A stretch of DNA of 56,639 nucleotides from an uncultured Lachnospiraceae bacterium (lineage in GTDB: Bacteria > Bacillota > Clostridia > Lachnospirales > Lachnospiraceae): NCBI GenBank assembly GCA_910578795.1, contig CAJTSD010000023.1:1-56639 (forward strand), given 5' to 3'. Below the pieces are notes generated by a model. That model saw nothing but the letters and a program-made list of their open reading frames with translations, had not been told where the DNA came from and did not search any database. The position numbers and the translations under genes are program-made. Shown here piece after piece: positions 1 through 7,281 of this stretch (the stretch's first letter is position 1; each line of letters begins with the position of its first letter).

Positions 1-56
1 CTCAGGAAAATATTCTGCGGAGTTTTACCAGATATGAAGCAGACAGTACACTAGTC
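1..56. repeat. Truncated copy of ~170-bp palindromic repeat
   Basis: These bases match the right-hand end of the two complete copies at 2505-2674 and 2669-2836 (shared blocks include aatattctgcggagtttta and gatatgaagcagacagtaca). The rest of the copy lies outside the window. The terminal cactag supplies the stop codon of the neighbouring WYL regulator, so the repeat abuts the end of that gene. Confidence 0.85.
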
Positions 57-983
57 TTCGTATATCGCAGACATATTGTGTATTCTGCGTTTCAGTTCGG
101 CACGAATATGCAACGGTTCTAAGCACTCACACTTGTTGCCAAAACCAAGAAGAATGCCGTAATAATATTCATTCTCGATAAACGGAAAATCAACAATGTA
201 ATGTTCGTCACCATCAGAAGAAAAGCGATCATAAGTGCAATAATCAAGTACCCGGTCCATGATTGATTGATGAATGCGGATTTTTAGTTCCGTTTGCATT
301 TCTTGCAGAAATTCCTCATAGTGAAAAATCGGTTTTTGAAAATCTCGCGTTGTGAAATTTTCCGCTTTTATTTGCAGATTTGATATACGGGATAAACGGA
401 ATAAGCGAAAATCATTCCGCATCAGGCAATATCCTTGAAAATACCAATGACCGCTTTTTAAAACAAGCTGATACGGCTCAACAGTCCGTACCGTTTTCGC
501 TCCGTGATGCGCTATGTATTCAAAGGAAACCAGCCTGTAACTCTGTAGAGCTGTTTTGATACGATCCAAATAGAATTGTGTGCTTTGATTGCCAATCCAA
601 GGACTTAAATCGATACAGATTTGGTTCGCTCTCAATTCGATGGCATTTGCTTTGTCAGCGGGGATAAAACGTTTGACTTTTGCGAGGGCATGGATTAGTT
701 CCTTTCCCCGTATCATATCAGAAAGGCTTGAAAGCCCCATAAGGATCGCGGAAAGGTCATCAGCCGAAAAAACGGTTTTGTCAATTTTATAGTTTGGCAT
801 AATTTCAAAGCCGCCGCCCACTCCCGAAACTGAGCGGATAGGAATACCTGCCATGTTGATTGTGTCGATATCGCGGTAGATTGTGCGGGGCGACACTTCA
901 AACAGGTCCGCTAATTCCTGCGCCCCAATCCGCTCTTTATCAAGAAGCACCATAATGATACTAACGAGCCTGTCAATTTTCAT
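51..983 (-). CDS. WYL-domain transcriptional regulator (DeoR-like HTH)
   Basis: Probable DNA-binding transcription factor of 310 residues. Residues 5-60 form a winged helix (HTH_11 type) with the recognition segment SPRTIYRDIDTINMAGIP; residues about 135-215 form the WYL ligand-sensing domain, with WYF at 180-182 in place of the eponymous WYL; a WCX-like C-terminus follows. The start at 983 (MKIDRL) is chosen because it follows a GAAAGGCGG ribosome site; a 30-residue upstream extension is possible but has no such site. It is divergent from the DJ-1/PfpI gene and probably controls it and itself, by analogy with similarly arranged WYL regulators (inference). Its stop codon lies in a repeat element. 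Confidence 0.85.
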   Translation of the reverse strand: MKIDRLVSIIMVLLDKERIGAQELADLFEVSPRTIYRDIDTINMAGIPIRSVSGVGGGFEIMPNYKIDKTVFSADDLSAILMGLSSLSDMIRGKELIHALAKVKRFIPADKANAIELRANQICIDLSPWIGNQSTQFYLDRIKTALQSYRLVSFEYIAHHGAKTVRTVEPYQLVLKSGHWYFQGYCLMRNDFRLFRLSRISNLQIKAENFTTRDFQKPIFHYEEFLQEMQTELKIRIHQSIMDRVLDYCTYDRFSSDGDEHYIVDFPFIENEYYYGILLGFGNKCECLEPLHIRAELKRRIHNMSAIYED

Positions 984-1020
984 TGGATAACCGCCTTTCA
1001 AAATTTTTCTTGTGCTATTG

Positions 1021-1046
1021 ATTGTTGCCATAATGCTGTCAACAAT
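1021..1046. promoter_or_regulatory. Inverted repeat between divergent genes, candidate operator
   Basis: ATTGTTG and CAACAAT half-sites lie 12 bases apart in the spacer between the WYL regulator and the DJ-1-like gene. Position and symmetry fit an operator for the WYL regulator; binding is an inference. Confidence 0.4.
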
Positions 1047-1104
1047 TCCATGATACAATAAAAAGAAAAACAAATCAAATGTACAATATAAACGGAGGGA
1101 AATT

Positions 1105-1746
1105 ATGCTTACAATTTATGTTTACGTTCTTGACACATTAGCTGATTGGGAAATAGGTTATATTACTTCGGAGTTACATTCGGGGCGCTTTTTCAAAAAG
1201 GACGCCGGACGTGTATCGTTTCAAACAGTCAGTTATTCCAAAGAGCCAATCCGTACAATGGGAGGGCTGACAGTCGTACCTGATTGTTTGGTTGCGGATA
1301 TTGTTGTCAAAGAAACAAGCGTATTGCTGCTACCAGGTGCAGATACATGGGGGGACCTGAAACACGGCGCAATTATTCAAAAAGCAAGTGAACTTCTTTC
1401 TATAGGGGCGACCGTCGGTGCAATTTGTGGGGCGACTGTTGCACTTGCTGATTTTGGGCTGTTGGACCATCGGCGGCATACCAGCAATGGACAGGGATTT
1501 CTCGAACGGTTTTCTCCCGCTTATAAAGGACAGGAGTTCTATGTAGATGAGCCATCGGTAGCAGATCAGAACTTCATTACAGCAAATCCTACGGGGGCTT
1601 TGCTGTGGGCAAGACAAATCATTGCGCATTTAGGTGTTTTTCAGACAGACACATTGGAATTTTGGTACGAATATTTTCGTACCGGAAATGCAGAGGCTTT
1701 CTATGCCCTTATGCAAACAGTAGCGTCTGACAATGAAAAGGGATAA
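1105..1746 (+). CDS. DJ-1/PfpI family protein (class I glutamine amidotransferase-like)
   Basis: A 213-residue DJ-1/PfpI superfamily protein. The nucleophile elbow is visible as GAICGAT with Cys108, after a beta-strand reading VLLLPGAD, and His125 lies nearby in DHRRHTSN. Members include glyoxalase/deglycase, protease-like and stress proteins, so the substrate cannot be read from sequence. The start is supported by a GGAGGG site 6 bases upstream. It is divergent from the WYL regulator; regulator plus PfpI pairs often respond to reactive small molecules (inference). Confidence 0.85.
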   Translation: MLTIYVYVLDTLADWEIGYITSELHSGRFFKKDAGRVSFQTVSYSKEPIRTMGGLTVVPDCLVADIVVKETSVLLLPGADTWGDLKHGAIIQKASELLSIGATVGAICGATVALADFGLLDHRRHTSNGQGFLERFSPAYKGQEFYVDEPSVADQNFITANPTGALLWARQIIAHLGVFQTDTLEFWYEYFRTGNAEAFYALMQTVASDNEKG

Positions 1747-1852
1747 AGCGTCAATAAGAGTTGACGGGTAGTGAAGCTGTGAATGAACTGTTGTCATAGC
1801 GTGGGAAATTTAAAAAATAAAATGGATTTCGATCGGTGCATGTGGTAAGATA

Positions 1853-2100
1853 ATGGTGAAAAGTGACATTACGAACTTTGTTTTTGAGTCAAAGATGAAT
1901 CAATTACAACAGGAAATCAATCCGTTTCATAACAGGTTAAAACCAAATCTTCAAGTTATTTTGGAAATACAGCATTTCTTTTAGCGCTTTACAATCAGAT
2001 TGGATTTGGCGAAACAGGATTGTATCCGAAGCTGAATCAGAATTGGGGAAAAATAGAAGCAACCATAAATCTTTATATGGATTGCCTGAGAGAGGAATAG
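1853..2100 (+). pseudogene. Frameshifted remnant of a small gene, unrecognised
   Basis: An ATG at 1853 opens a frame (MVKSDITNFVFESKMNQL...) that stops at 1984, while the overlapping +1 frame from about 1945 continues through YFGNTAFLLALYNQIG to a TAG at 2098-2100, three bases before the next ATG. Both halves look protein-like, and the total of 248 bases is not a multiple of three, so one indel around 1940-1960 would restore an ~82-residue protein translated just ahead of the Imm1-like gene. I do not recognise the family. A sequencing error is the alternative. Confidence 0.45.
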
Positions 2101-2103
2101 AAC

Positions 2104-2505
2104 ATGACATCAAATCAAAAAAACATGCTTCTTAGCACAACAAACGGCGATATTATATGCCACGGCAAAGCTGAAATAGCCGAATTGATAAGACAAGGCG
2201 CCGCTTTGACGCAGGGAGATGAGATATGGATTAGCGACAGTGAGCAGCCATATCCATGCCTTTCCATTCTGATGAAAGGGAGTCATGCCTGCGTCCATTA
2301 TTTTCAAAATGACGATGGAGAAGTGTGGCAGTCCTGCGGGGATTTTGACGAAGAAGTGACCTTCCTTGCAGGCGGCGAGGCGTGGACGGCGCCGGAGTAT
2401 GTAATCATTCCGCTTGAACAAGCCATTGACGGTATGGAAGAATTTTGGGATACATTGGAACGCCCAAAGTGCATCAAGTGGGATAGCTTGTGGGAAGAAG
2501 AATAA
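2104..2505 (+). CDS. Imm1-like immunity protein (orphan)
   Basis: A 133-residue acidic protein without signal peptide or membrane segment. The pattern of a short HYFQNDDGEVWQS hairpin, a FLAGGEAW turn, VIIPLEQAIDGMEEF helix and terminal ERPKCIKWDSLW resembles the Imm1 immunity family of polymorphic toxin systems, in which the protein neutralises a secreted toxin. No toxin gene is nearby, only a frameshifted remnant upstream, so it may be a residual or stand-alone immunity gene. The family call is by eye. The TAA stop overlaps the first base of the palindromic repeat copy at 2505. Confidence 0.55.
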   Translation: MTSNQKNMLLSTTNGDIICHGKAEIAELIRQGAALTQGDEIWISDSEQPYPCLSILMKGSHACVHYFQNDDGEVWQSCGDFDEEVTFLAGGEAWTAPEYVIIPLEQAIDGMEEFWDTLERPKCIKWDSLWEEE

Positions 2506-2674
2506 CTAGTGTACTGTCTTGTTCATATTCAGGCAAACCTCCTTGCCTATTTTTCTGATAGCACTACTTCCCAAGCCTCGCCGTAGCCACCGCTACGCCT
2601 ACGTTTGTGAAGCAGCGCTCTCGGAAAAATATTCTGCGGAGTTTTATCAGATATGAAGCAGACAGTACACTAGT
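2505..2674. repeat. Palindromic MITE/REP-like repeat, copy 1
   Basis: Ends are inverted repeats (actagtgtactgtc... and ...gacagtacactagt) and the whole ~170 bases fold back on themselves: TTTTTCTGATAGCACTACTT on the left pairs with AAGCAGCGCTCTCGGAAAAA on the right around a centre at GTAGCCACCGCTAC. No coding capacity. Terminal symmetry and multiple copies fit a miniature inverted-repeat element mobilised in trans (inference). Confidence 0.85.
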
Positions 2675-2836
2675 GTACTGACTCGTTCATATTCAGGCAA
2701 ACCTCCTTGCCTATTTTTCTGATAGCACTACTCCCCAAGCCTCGCCGTAGCCACCGCTACGCCTACGTTTGTGAAGCAGCGCTCTCAGAAAAATATTCTG
2801 CGGAGTTTTATCAGATATGAAACGGTCAGTACACTG
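2669..2836. repeat. Palindromic MITE/REP-like repeat, copy 2
   Basis: A second nearly identical copy directly follows the first and shares its ACTAGT hexamer. It differs at a few positions (for example tgactcgttc for tgtcttgttc). Its right end contributes the bases just ahead of the ribosome site of the GNAT gene. Confidence 0.85.
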
Positions 2837-2851
2837 GGAGGATTTTTATCA

Positions 2852-3307
2852 ATGGACTATAAAATCATACGGCTGACAGACAATCCATCATTAAAGGAGC
2901 AAGCCGCGCAGTGGTTTCACGAAAAATGGAATATCCCTTTGGCGGCATACATGGAAAGCATGGAAGCGTGCCTGACAGACAAATCACCCGTGCCGCAATG
3001 GTATCTTGCGATAGAAAACAACCGCATCATCGGCGGCTTGGGCGTTATCGAAAACGACTTTCATAACAGAAAGGACCTTGCGCCAAATGTCTGCGCCGTC
3101 TATACGGAAGAGGACAAACGCTGCAACGGCATAGCCGGGGCATTGCTTGATTATGTGTGCGCAGATATGAAAGAAAAGGGCATTGATACCTTATACCTTT
3201 TAACAGACCACACAAACTTTTATGAACGTTACGGTTGGGAACTTTTCTGTATGGTACAGGGCGACGGCGAACCGGAGCTATCAAGAATGTATGTTCACAA
3301 AAGCTGA
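2852..3307 (+). CDS. GNAT family N-acetyltransferase
   Basis: A 151-residue acetyltransferase of the Gcn5-related fold. Motif A is visible as VYTEEDKRCNGIAGALLDYV, where the R-x-x-G-x-A segment binds acetyl-CoA; the C-terminal strand holds FYERYGWEL, typical of GNAT motif B. The acceptor substrate is unknown. The start at 2852 follows GGGAGG; the frame is open further upstream only because it crosses the palindromic repeat, so a longer protein is unlikely. Confidence 0.85.
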   Translation: MDYKIIRLTDNPSLKEQAAQWFHEKWNIPLAAYMESMEACLTDKSPVPQWYLAIENNRIIGGLGVIENDFHNRKDLAPNVCAVYTEEDKRCNGIAGALLDYVCADMKEKGIDTLYLLTDHTNFYERYGWELFCMVQGDGEPELSRMYVHKS

Positions 3308-3372
3308 ATTGTTACGATACAGTTCTCACGTACAAACCGCTGCGACACAATTGTATCAACCGCCGCTACACG

Positions 3373-4209
3373 CTATAAGGCATTCTTGGGACATGCCTTG
3401 ACACACTCAAAACATAAAATACATTCCGTCCCGTTTTTACGTGTTCTCGCATTGTCCGTCACATCGACATTCATCGGGCAGACCTGCCTGCATTTGCCGC
3501 ATGAAACGCATTTGCTTTTGTCGCACCGGATACGTAGTAAGGAAAAATACGACATCGGCTTTAAAAATACCGTAATCGGGCAGACATATTTGCAAAACGC
3601 GCGGTTATCCTTGAGCGCAAATGCCAATATAATCCCAGCGGCATAATACAAAATGTTCCCAATCAAAAACGCCCAAAACATCATACGCTCCATGTCGTTT
3701 ACCTGCGCAAGAAACAGGGCACTGACAAATATAAAAGACAATGCAAACATGACGTACCGGAACCAACCCCACTTTTTCCGTGGCTGCTGCGGTATTTTAT
3801 AAGGAAGTAAATCCAAAATCATCGCCGTCCAACAGGCGAAACCGCACCAGCCTCGCCCGAAAATCAGCGGACCAAAGATTTTTGCCACAGCATAATGAAT
3901 GGTTGCTGCCTCAAAAACGCCCGTGAACAGATAGTACCAAAACCCCTCAATCTGCATGTTTTCGTTGGAAAGCAATCCAAGATAAACAAGCATGTACGTC
4001 CCGACCAAAAACTGTGCAACCCTGCGCGCGTGTCGGTAGCGCAGTTGGAACAATAAAAAACCGACTGCAAGCGCTGTGCCGATATAGCTGAAATTAAACA
4101 GGTAAAAAATATTTTGCTTGGCGAGCCAAAGCGTGACGGCAATTGTTTCAAAAATCAGCCACATCATGACGGGTAAAATCCATTTTTTGACTGTATTAAA
4201 CTGTTTCAT
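3373..4209 (-). CDS. Membrane-bound 4Fe-4S binding protein (NapH/polyferredoxin-like)
   Basis: A 278-residue protein with about five or six hydrophobic segments followed by a C-terminal pair of 4Fe-4S motifs: CVSCGKCRQVCP and CILCFECVKACP, the eight cysteines of a bacterial-type 2[4Fe-4S] ferredoxin, plus an inner FCKYVCP loop. This architecture resembles NapH/YccM/RnfB-type membrane electron carriers. The partner oxidoreductase is not in the window. The start at 4209 follows GGAGG and overlaps the PadR stop codon (ATGA), implying translational coupling and co-regulation by PadR. Confidence 0.85.
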   Translation of the reverse strand: MKQFNTVKKWILPVMMWLIFETIAVTLWLAKQNIFYLFNFSYIGTALAVGFLLFQLRYRHARRVAQFLVGTYMLVYLGLLSNENMQIEGFWYYLFTGVFEAATIHYAVAKIFGPLIFGRGWCGFACWTAMILDLLPYKIPQQPRKKWGWFRYVMFALSFIFVSALFLAQVNDMERMMFWAFLIGNILYYAAGIILAFALKDNRAFCKYVCPITVFLKPMSYFSLLRIRCDKSKCVSCGKCRQVCPMNVDVTDNARTRKNGTECILCFECVKACPKNAL

Positions 4210-4754
4210 TCCATGTCCTCCAACTGCGTAATGCACCGCTGCGCCCATTCGATGCAGGTTTTGATAAAGCAAAATCCGAAATCCGCCGTAAACTGCCAGT
4301 AGATTGTCTGATAATCGTTTTTGTTTAATCCGTACGTTTCAATGCTTGCGGGTACAGACTGCATTCGTTCTAAGTATGCTTCGCAATCTGCCCGAAATTG
4401 CCGCAGCTTCTCAATGCTTTGCGCAGGCGGTATATTTCCGCTAAAAAAGACCTTCATCAGAAAAACGCTTTTAAATTGCAGTGCGCTTTCCCCCTCACCT
4501 TTTGCAAGCCAGTCAAAAAACGCCTTTTGTCCTGCTTCGGTAATGGAAAAAACCGTCTTATTCGGTCGTTCCGACTGGATAACGGTTTCACCGCAGATAA
4601 ATCCTTTTTTCTCCAACTTTTTCAATTCCAAATAAATATGACTGTTTTGGGCGTGCCAAAAAAACGCCAAGGAAGATTCAAACGCCTTAACCAAATCATA
4701 TCCGCTCATCGGCGTATAATTTAAAAATCCTAAAATTCCAAACCCTAATGACAT
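4206..4754 (-). CDS. PadR family transcriptional regulator
   Basis: A 182-residue PadR/VirR-type regulator. The N-terminal winged helix (GILGFLNYTPMSGYDLVKAF ...) is followed by a Vir_act_alpha_C-type helical dimerisation domain from about residue 90. The start at 4754 follows an AGGTGA site; an upstream extension of 23 residues exists in frame but lacks a site. It is coupled to the membrane 4Fe-4S gene and preceded by an AT-rich palindrome likely to be its operator, so autoregulation is probable. Confidence 0.88.
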   Translation of the reverse strand: MSLGFGILGFLNYTPMSGYDLVKAFESSLAFFWHAQNSHIYLELKKLEKKGFICGETVIQSERPNKTVFSITEAGQKAFFDWLAKGEGESALQFKSVFLMKVFFSGNIPPAQSIEKLRQFRADCEAYLERMQSVPASIETYGLNKNDYQTIYWQFTADFGFCFIKTCIEWAQRCITQLEDME

Positions 4755-4881
4755 AGTAATCACCTGTTCCTGTTGCGGTTTTATCCCCATGAGCAATAAG
4801 CCAAGTACCGTGCTGAAAATCAACTAAAGGCTGGTTTGTGTATATTGGCGATTGCTATGATTTATTTAACTTAAAATAATA

Positions 4882-4922
4882 TAGTATAATATTATACTAA
4901 TAAAAAATTATACTATTGTCAA
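4882..4922 (-). promoter_or_regulatory. Promoter with 18-bp palindromic operator for the padR operon
   Basis: On the minus strand a TTGACA box (4917-4922) is followed by overlapping TATAAT-like boxes inside TAGTATAATATTATACTA (4882-4899), a perfect 18-bp palindrome. An additional AGTATAAT half-site lies between 4907 and 4915. A palindrome over the -10 region suits PadR repression (inference). The remaining bases up to 5102 hold nothing recognisable. Confidence 0.6.
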
Positions 4923-5102
4923 CAATAAAACAAAGCTCTTTTTTATTATTGTGTGATGGTTGGAAATGATCCTATAGTTACTTGCATTCATTGATTTTTC
5001 TGCGGTTCTTCGATATACTGTAAATAAAAACAGCAATATGGCTGGAATTGCGTGGATATTTTTACACATTATAGAAATCGAACGGTTGGGTACACCGCCT
5101 GA

Positions 5103-5297
5103 ATGATATCCGTGATAAATTTACAGACAGTTGACGGAGGAATTTTGTTGACGAGAGGACCTATAGAGTTCAAAAGGGATAGTTCTTATACGGAATTATT
5201 CCCCTGTAAAGAACTCTATCCCTATGTCAGATGCTATTGGGGAACCGAAAATCCGATAATACCATGCACCGGAAGGGAAAGCCTGCCCGATTTATGA
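5103..5297 (+). pseudogene. Truncated AraC-type regulator, N-terminal fragment
   Basis: A 64-residue frame containing ELFPCKELYPYVRCYWGTENP, which resembles the opening of AraC-family regulators with a DUF6597-type sensor domain. No helix-turn-helix portion follows: coding similarity stops near 5260 where a DUF3795 fragment begins in another frame. It is read as the stump of a gene cut by a deletion. Confidence 0.45.
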
Positions 5298-5445
5298 TTG
5301 TGTCAGGAACAATAAATGTATGCAAAACTGCGGTGAATGTGATGAAGTTCCTTGTAAGATATGGTTTGAAACGAGGGATCCGAAGTATTCCGATGAAGAA
5401 TTTAAGGAAAACGTGACAATGAGAGTACAGGCATTACAAAAATGA
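5260..5445 (+). pseudogene. DUF3795-like protein, C-terminal fragment
   Basis: A frame open from 5260 encodes CPIYDCVRNNKCMQNCGECD, EVPCKIWFETRDPKYSDEEF and a basic tail, closely matching the cysteine pattern and the RDP...EEF end of DUF3795 proteins, thought to bind metal through their cysteines. The N-terminal half and start codon are missing. It is joined directly to the AraC-like stump upstream. Confidence 0.55.
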
Positions 5446-5448
5446 CAG

Positions 5449-5493
5449 AAAACGCTTGCGGTTCAGGTATTAATAAACCGCAAGCGTTTTTTT
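5449..5493. terminator. Bidirectional intrinsic terminator
   Basis: AAAACGCTTGCGGTT pairs with AACCGCAAGCGTTTT over a 12-base loop and ends in T-runs on both strands. It closes pyrG on the minus strand and the DUF3795 fragment on the plus strand. Confidence 0.85.
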
Positions 5494-7101
5494 CTATTTA
5501 TTTTTATAGGCAATCGCCGCTTCCACAAGCCCTTTAAACAACGGATGCGGTCTGTTCGGGCGGCTCTTTAGCTCGGGGTGCGCCTGCGTCGCAAGAAAGA
5601 ACGGGTGTGCGGGGATTTCAATCATCTCCACAATCCGACCGTCGGGAGAAAGCCCCGACAAAAGCATACCTTTCTCTGACAGCACATTCCGGTAATCATT
5701 GTTCACTTCGTAGCGGTGTCTGTGACGCTCGTGGATGACTTCGCTGCCATAAAGCTTGTATGCTTTGGACGATTTGTCAAGGTGGCATTCATATGAACCA
5801 AGCCGTAATGTACCGCCAATATCCTCTACGCCATTCTGATCCGGCATGAGTGCGATAACAGGGTGGATGGTGTTGGGGTCAAGTTCAATGCTGTGCGCAT
5901 CATTATAACCGACCACATTACGTACATATTCCACAATAGAGAGCTGCATTCCAAGACACAGTCCAAGAAACGGGATATTGTTTTCACGTGCATACTGGAT
6001 TGCATCAATCATTCCCTCAATTCCGCGGTCGCCGAAACCTCCAGGGACAAGAATACCGTTGACATCAGCCAAAATACCAGCCACATTTTCCGCATTTACC
6101 TGCTCTGAGTCCACCCACTTGATATTGACGGTGGCGTGCTGCGGAATGCCGCCATGCTTTAGTGCTTCTACAACACTGATGTAAGCGTCATGAAGCTGTG
6201 TGTATTTTCCGACAAGTGCGATATTGACCTCCTGTGTGGGCGACTTGAGGTTGTCCACCATTTTTGCCCATTCCTCCAAATCGGGTTCGGGACACTTTAA
6301 ATGAAGACATTCGCAGGCAACCTCAGCCAAATGCTCCCGCTCCATTGCAAGCGGTGCTTCGTAGAGGTACTCTACGTCGAGGTTTTGCAGCACATGGGAA
6401 GCAGGAACATTGCAAAACAGGGCAATCTTATCCTTGATTCCATGGTCAAGCGTATGTTCGCTGCGGCATACAATAATATCCGGCTGGATGCCCATTCCCT
6501 GCAATTCTTTTACGCTCGCCTGTGTCGGCTTTGTTTTCATTTCCTGTGAGGCGTTCAGATAAGGAATGAGCGTCACGTGGATTAAAATTGCATTTTCATG
6601 TCCGACCTCATGCTGGAACTGCCGGATGGATTCCAAAAACGGCTGGCTCTCAATATCTCCGACCGTGCCGCCGACCTCAATGATGGCAATGCGCATATCG
6701 GGATCCGTGAAATTCCTGTAAAAACGGCTTTTGATTTCATTGGTAATATGCGGAATCACTTGAACAGTCCCGCCCCCGTAATCGCCGCGCCGTTCCTTTT
6801 GCAGGACGCTCCAGTATACCTTTCCGGTGGTGACGTTGGAATTTTTGTCAAGACTTTCATCAATAAAACGCTCATAGTGACCTAAATCAAGGTCGGTTTC
6901 CGCTCCGTCGTCCGTGACGAAAACCTCGCCGTGCTGGATTGGATTCATGGTTCCGGGGTCAATATTGATATAGGGGTCAAATTTTTGCATTGTGACTTTG
7001 TAGCCCCTTGCTTTTAAAAGCCTGCCGAGCGATGCGGCTGTAATTCCTTTTCCAAGTCCTGAAACGACGCCGCCGGTTACAAATACATACTTAACGGGCA
7101 T
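5494..7101 (-). CDS. pyrG: CTP synthase
   Basis: Converts UTP, ATP and glutamine to CTP in the cytosol, the last step of pyrimidine nucleotide synthesis. The 535 residues are full length: the N-terminal synthetase domain opens with KYVFVTGGVVSGLGKGITAA (P-loop), and the C-terminal class I glutaminase carries the nucleophile in PFLGLCLGMQ and a late His-Pro-Glu (QAHPELKSRP). The start follows GAAAGGAAA. It is a single-gene transcript with its own promoter overlapping that of ftsH and a strong terminator. Confidence 0.98.
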   Translation of the reverse strand: MPVKYVFVTGGVVSGLGKGITAASLGRLLKARGYKVTMQKFDPYINIDPGTMNPIQHGEVFVTDDGAETDLDLGHYERFIDESLDKNSNVTTGKVYWSVLQKERRGDYGGGTVQVIPHITNEIKSRFYRNFTDPDMRIAIIEVGGTVGDIESQPFLESIRQFQHEVGHENAILIHVTLIPYLNASQEMKTKPTQASVKELQGMGIQPDIIVCRSEHTLDHGIKDKIALFCNVPASHVLQNLDVEYLYEAPLAMEREHLAEVACECLHLKCPEPDLEEWAKMVDNLKSPTQEVNIALVGKYTQLHDAYISVVEALKHGGIPQHATVNIKWVDSEQVNAENVAGILADVNGILVPGGFGDRGIEGMIDAIQYARENNIPFLGLCLGMQLSIVEYVRNVVGYNDAHSIELDPNTIHPVIALMPDQNGVEDIGGTLRLGSYECHLDKSSKAYKLYGSEVIHERHRHRYEVNNDYRNVLSEKGMLLSGLSPDGRIVEMIEIPAHPFFLATQAHPELKSRPNRPHPLFKGLVEAAIAYKNK

Positions 7102-7157
7102 AATAATACAGTTTCCTTTCGATTTTATTATTTTAGTTTTATTTCATAAAGAAATTA

Positions 7158-7186
7158 TTGATTTATAAATGGATTATCTTTATAAT
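7158..7186 (+). promoter_or_regulatory. Sigma-A type promoter for ftsH
   Basis: TTGATT (7158-7163), a 17-base spacer and TATAAT (7181-7186) lie about 95 bases ahead of the ftsH start. The leader also holds a small ACGAA-GCG-TTCGT palindrome (about 7246-7258). Confidence 0.6.
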
Positions 7187-7213
7187 TATACTTGATTTGT
7201 TAAAAATATTCAA
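7185..7213 (-). promoter_or_regulatory. Sigma-A type promoter for pyrG
   Basis: On the minus strand TTGAAT (7208-7213), a 17-base spacer and TATAAT (7185-7190) precede pyrG. The -10 box shares bases with the -10 box of the ftsH promoter within TATAATTATA. Confidence 0.6.
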
Positions 7214-7281
7214 TATGAGTAAGCAATAAAGAAAGGGATTACTGAACGAAGCGTTCGTAACAGAAAGGTTTGCAATAAAAC

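Noticed and set aside
5231..5416. 61-codon plus-strand frame spanning the AraC/DUF3795 join
   Set aside because: It is the third frame of the scar; neither flank is protein-like in it, whereas the other two frames carry recognisable families.
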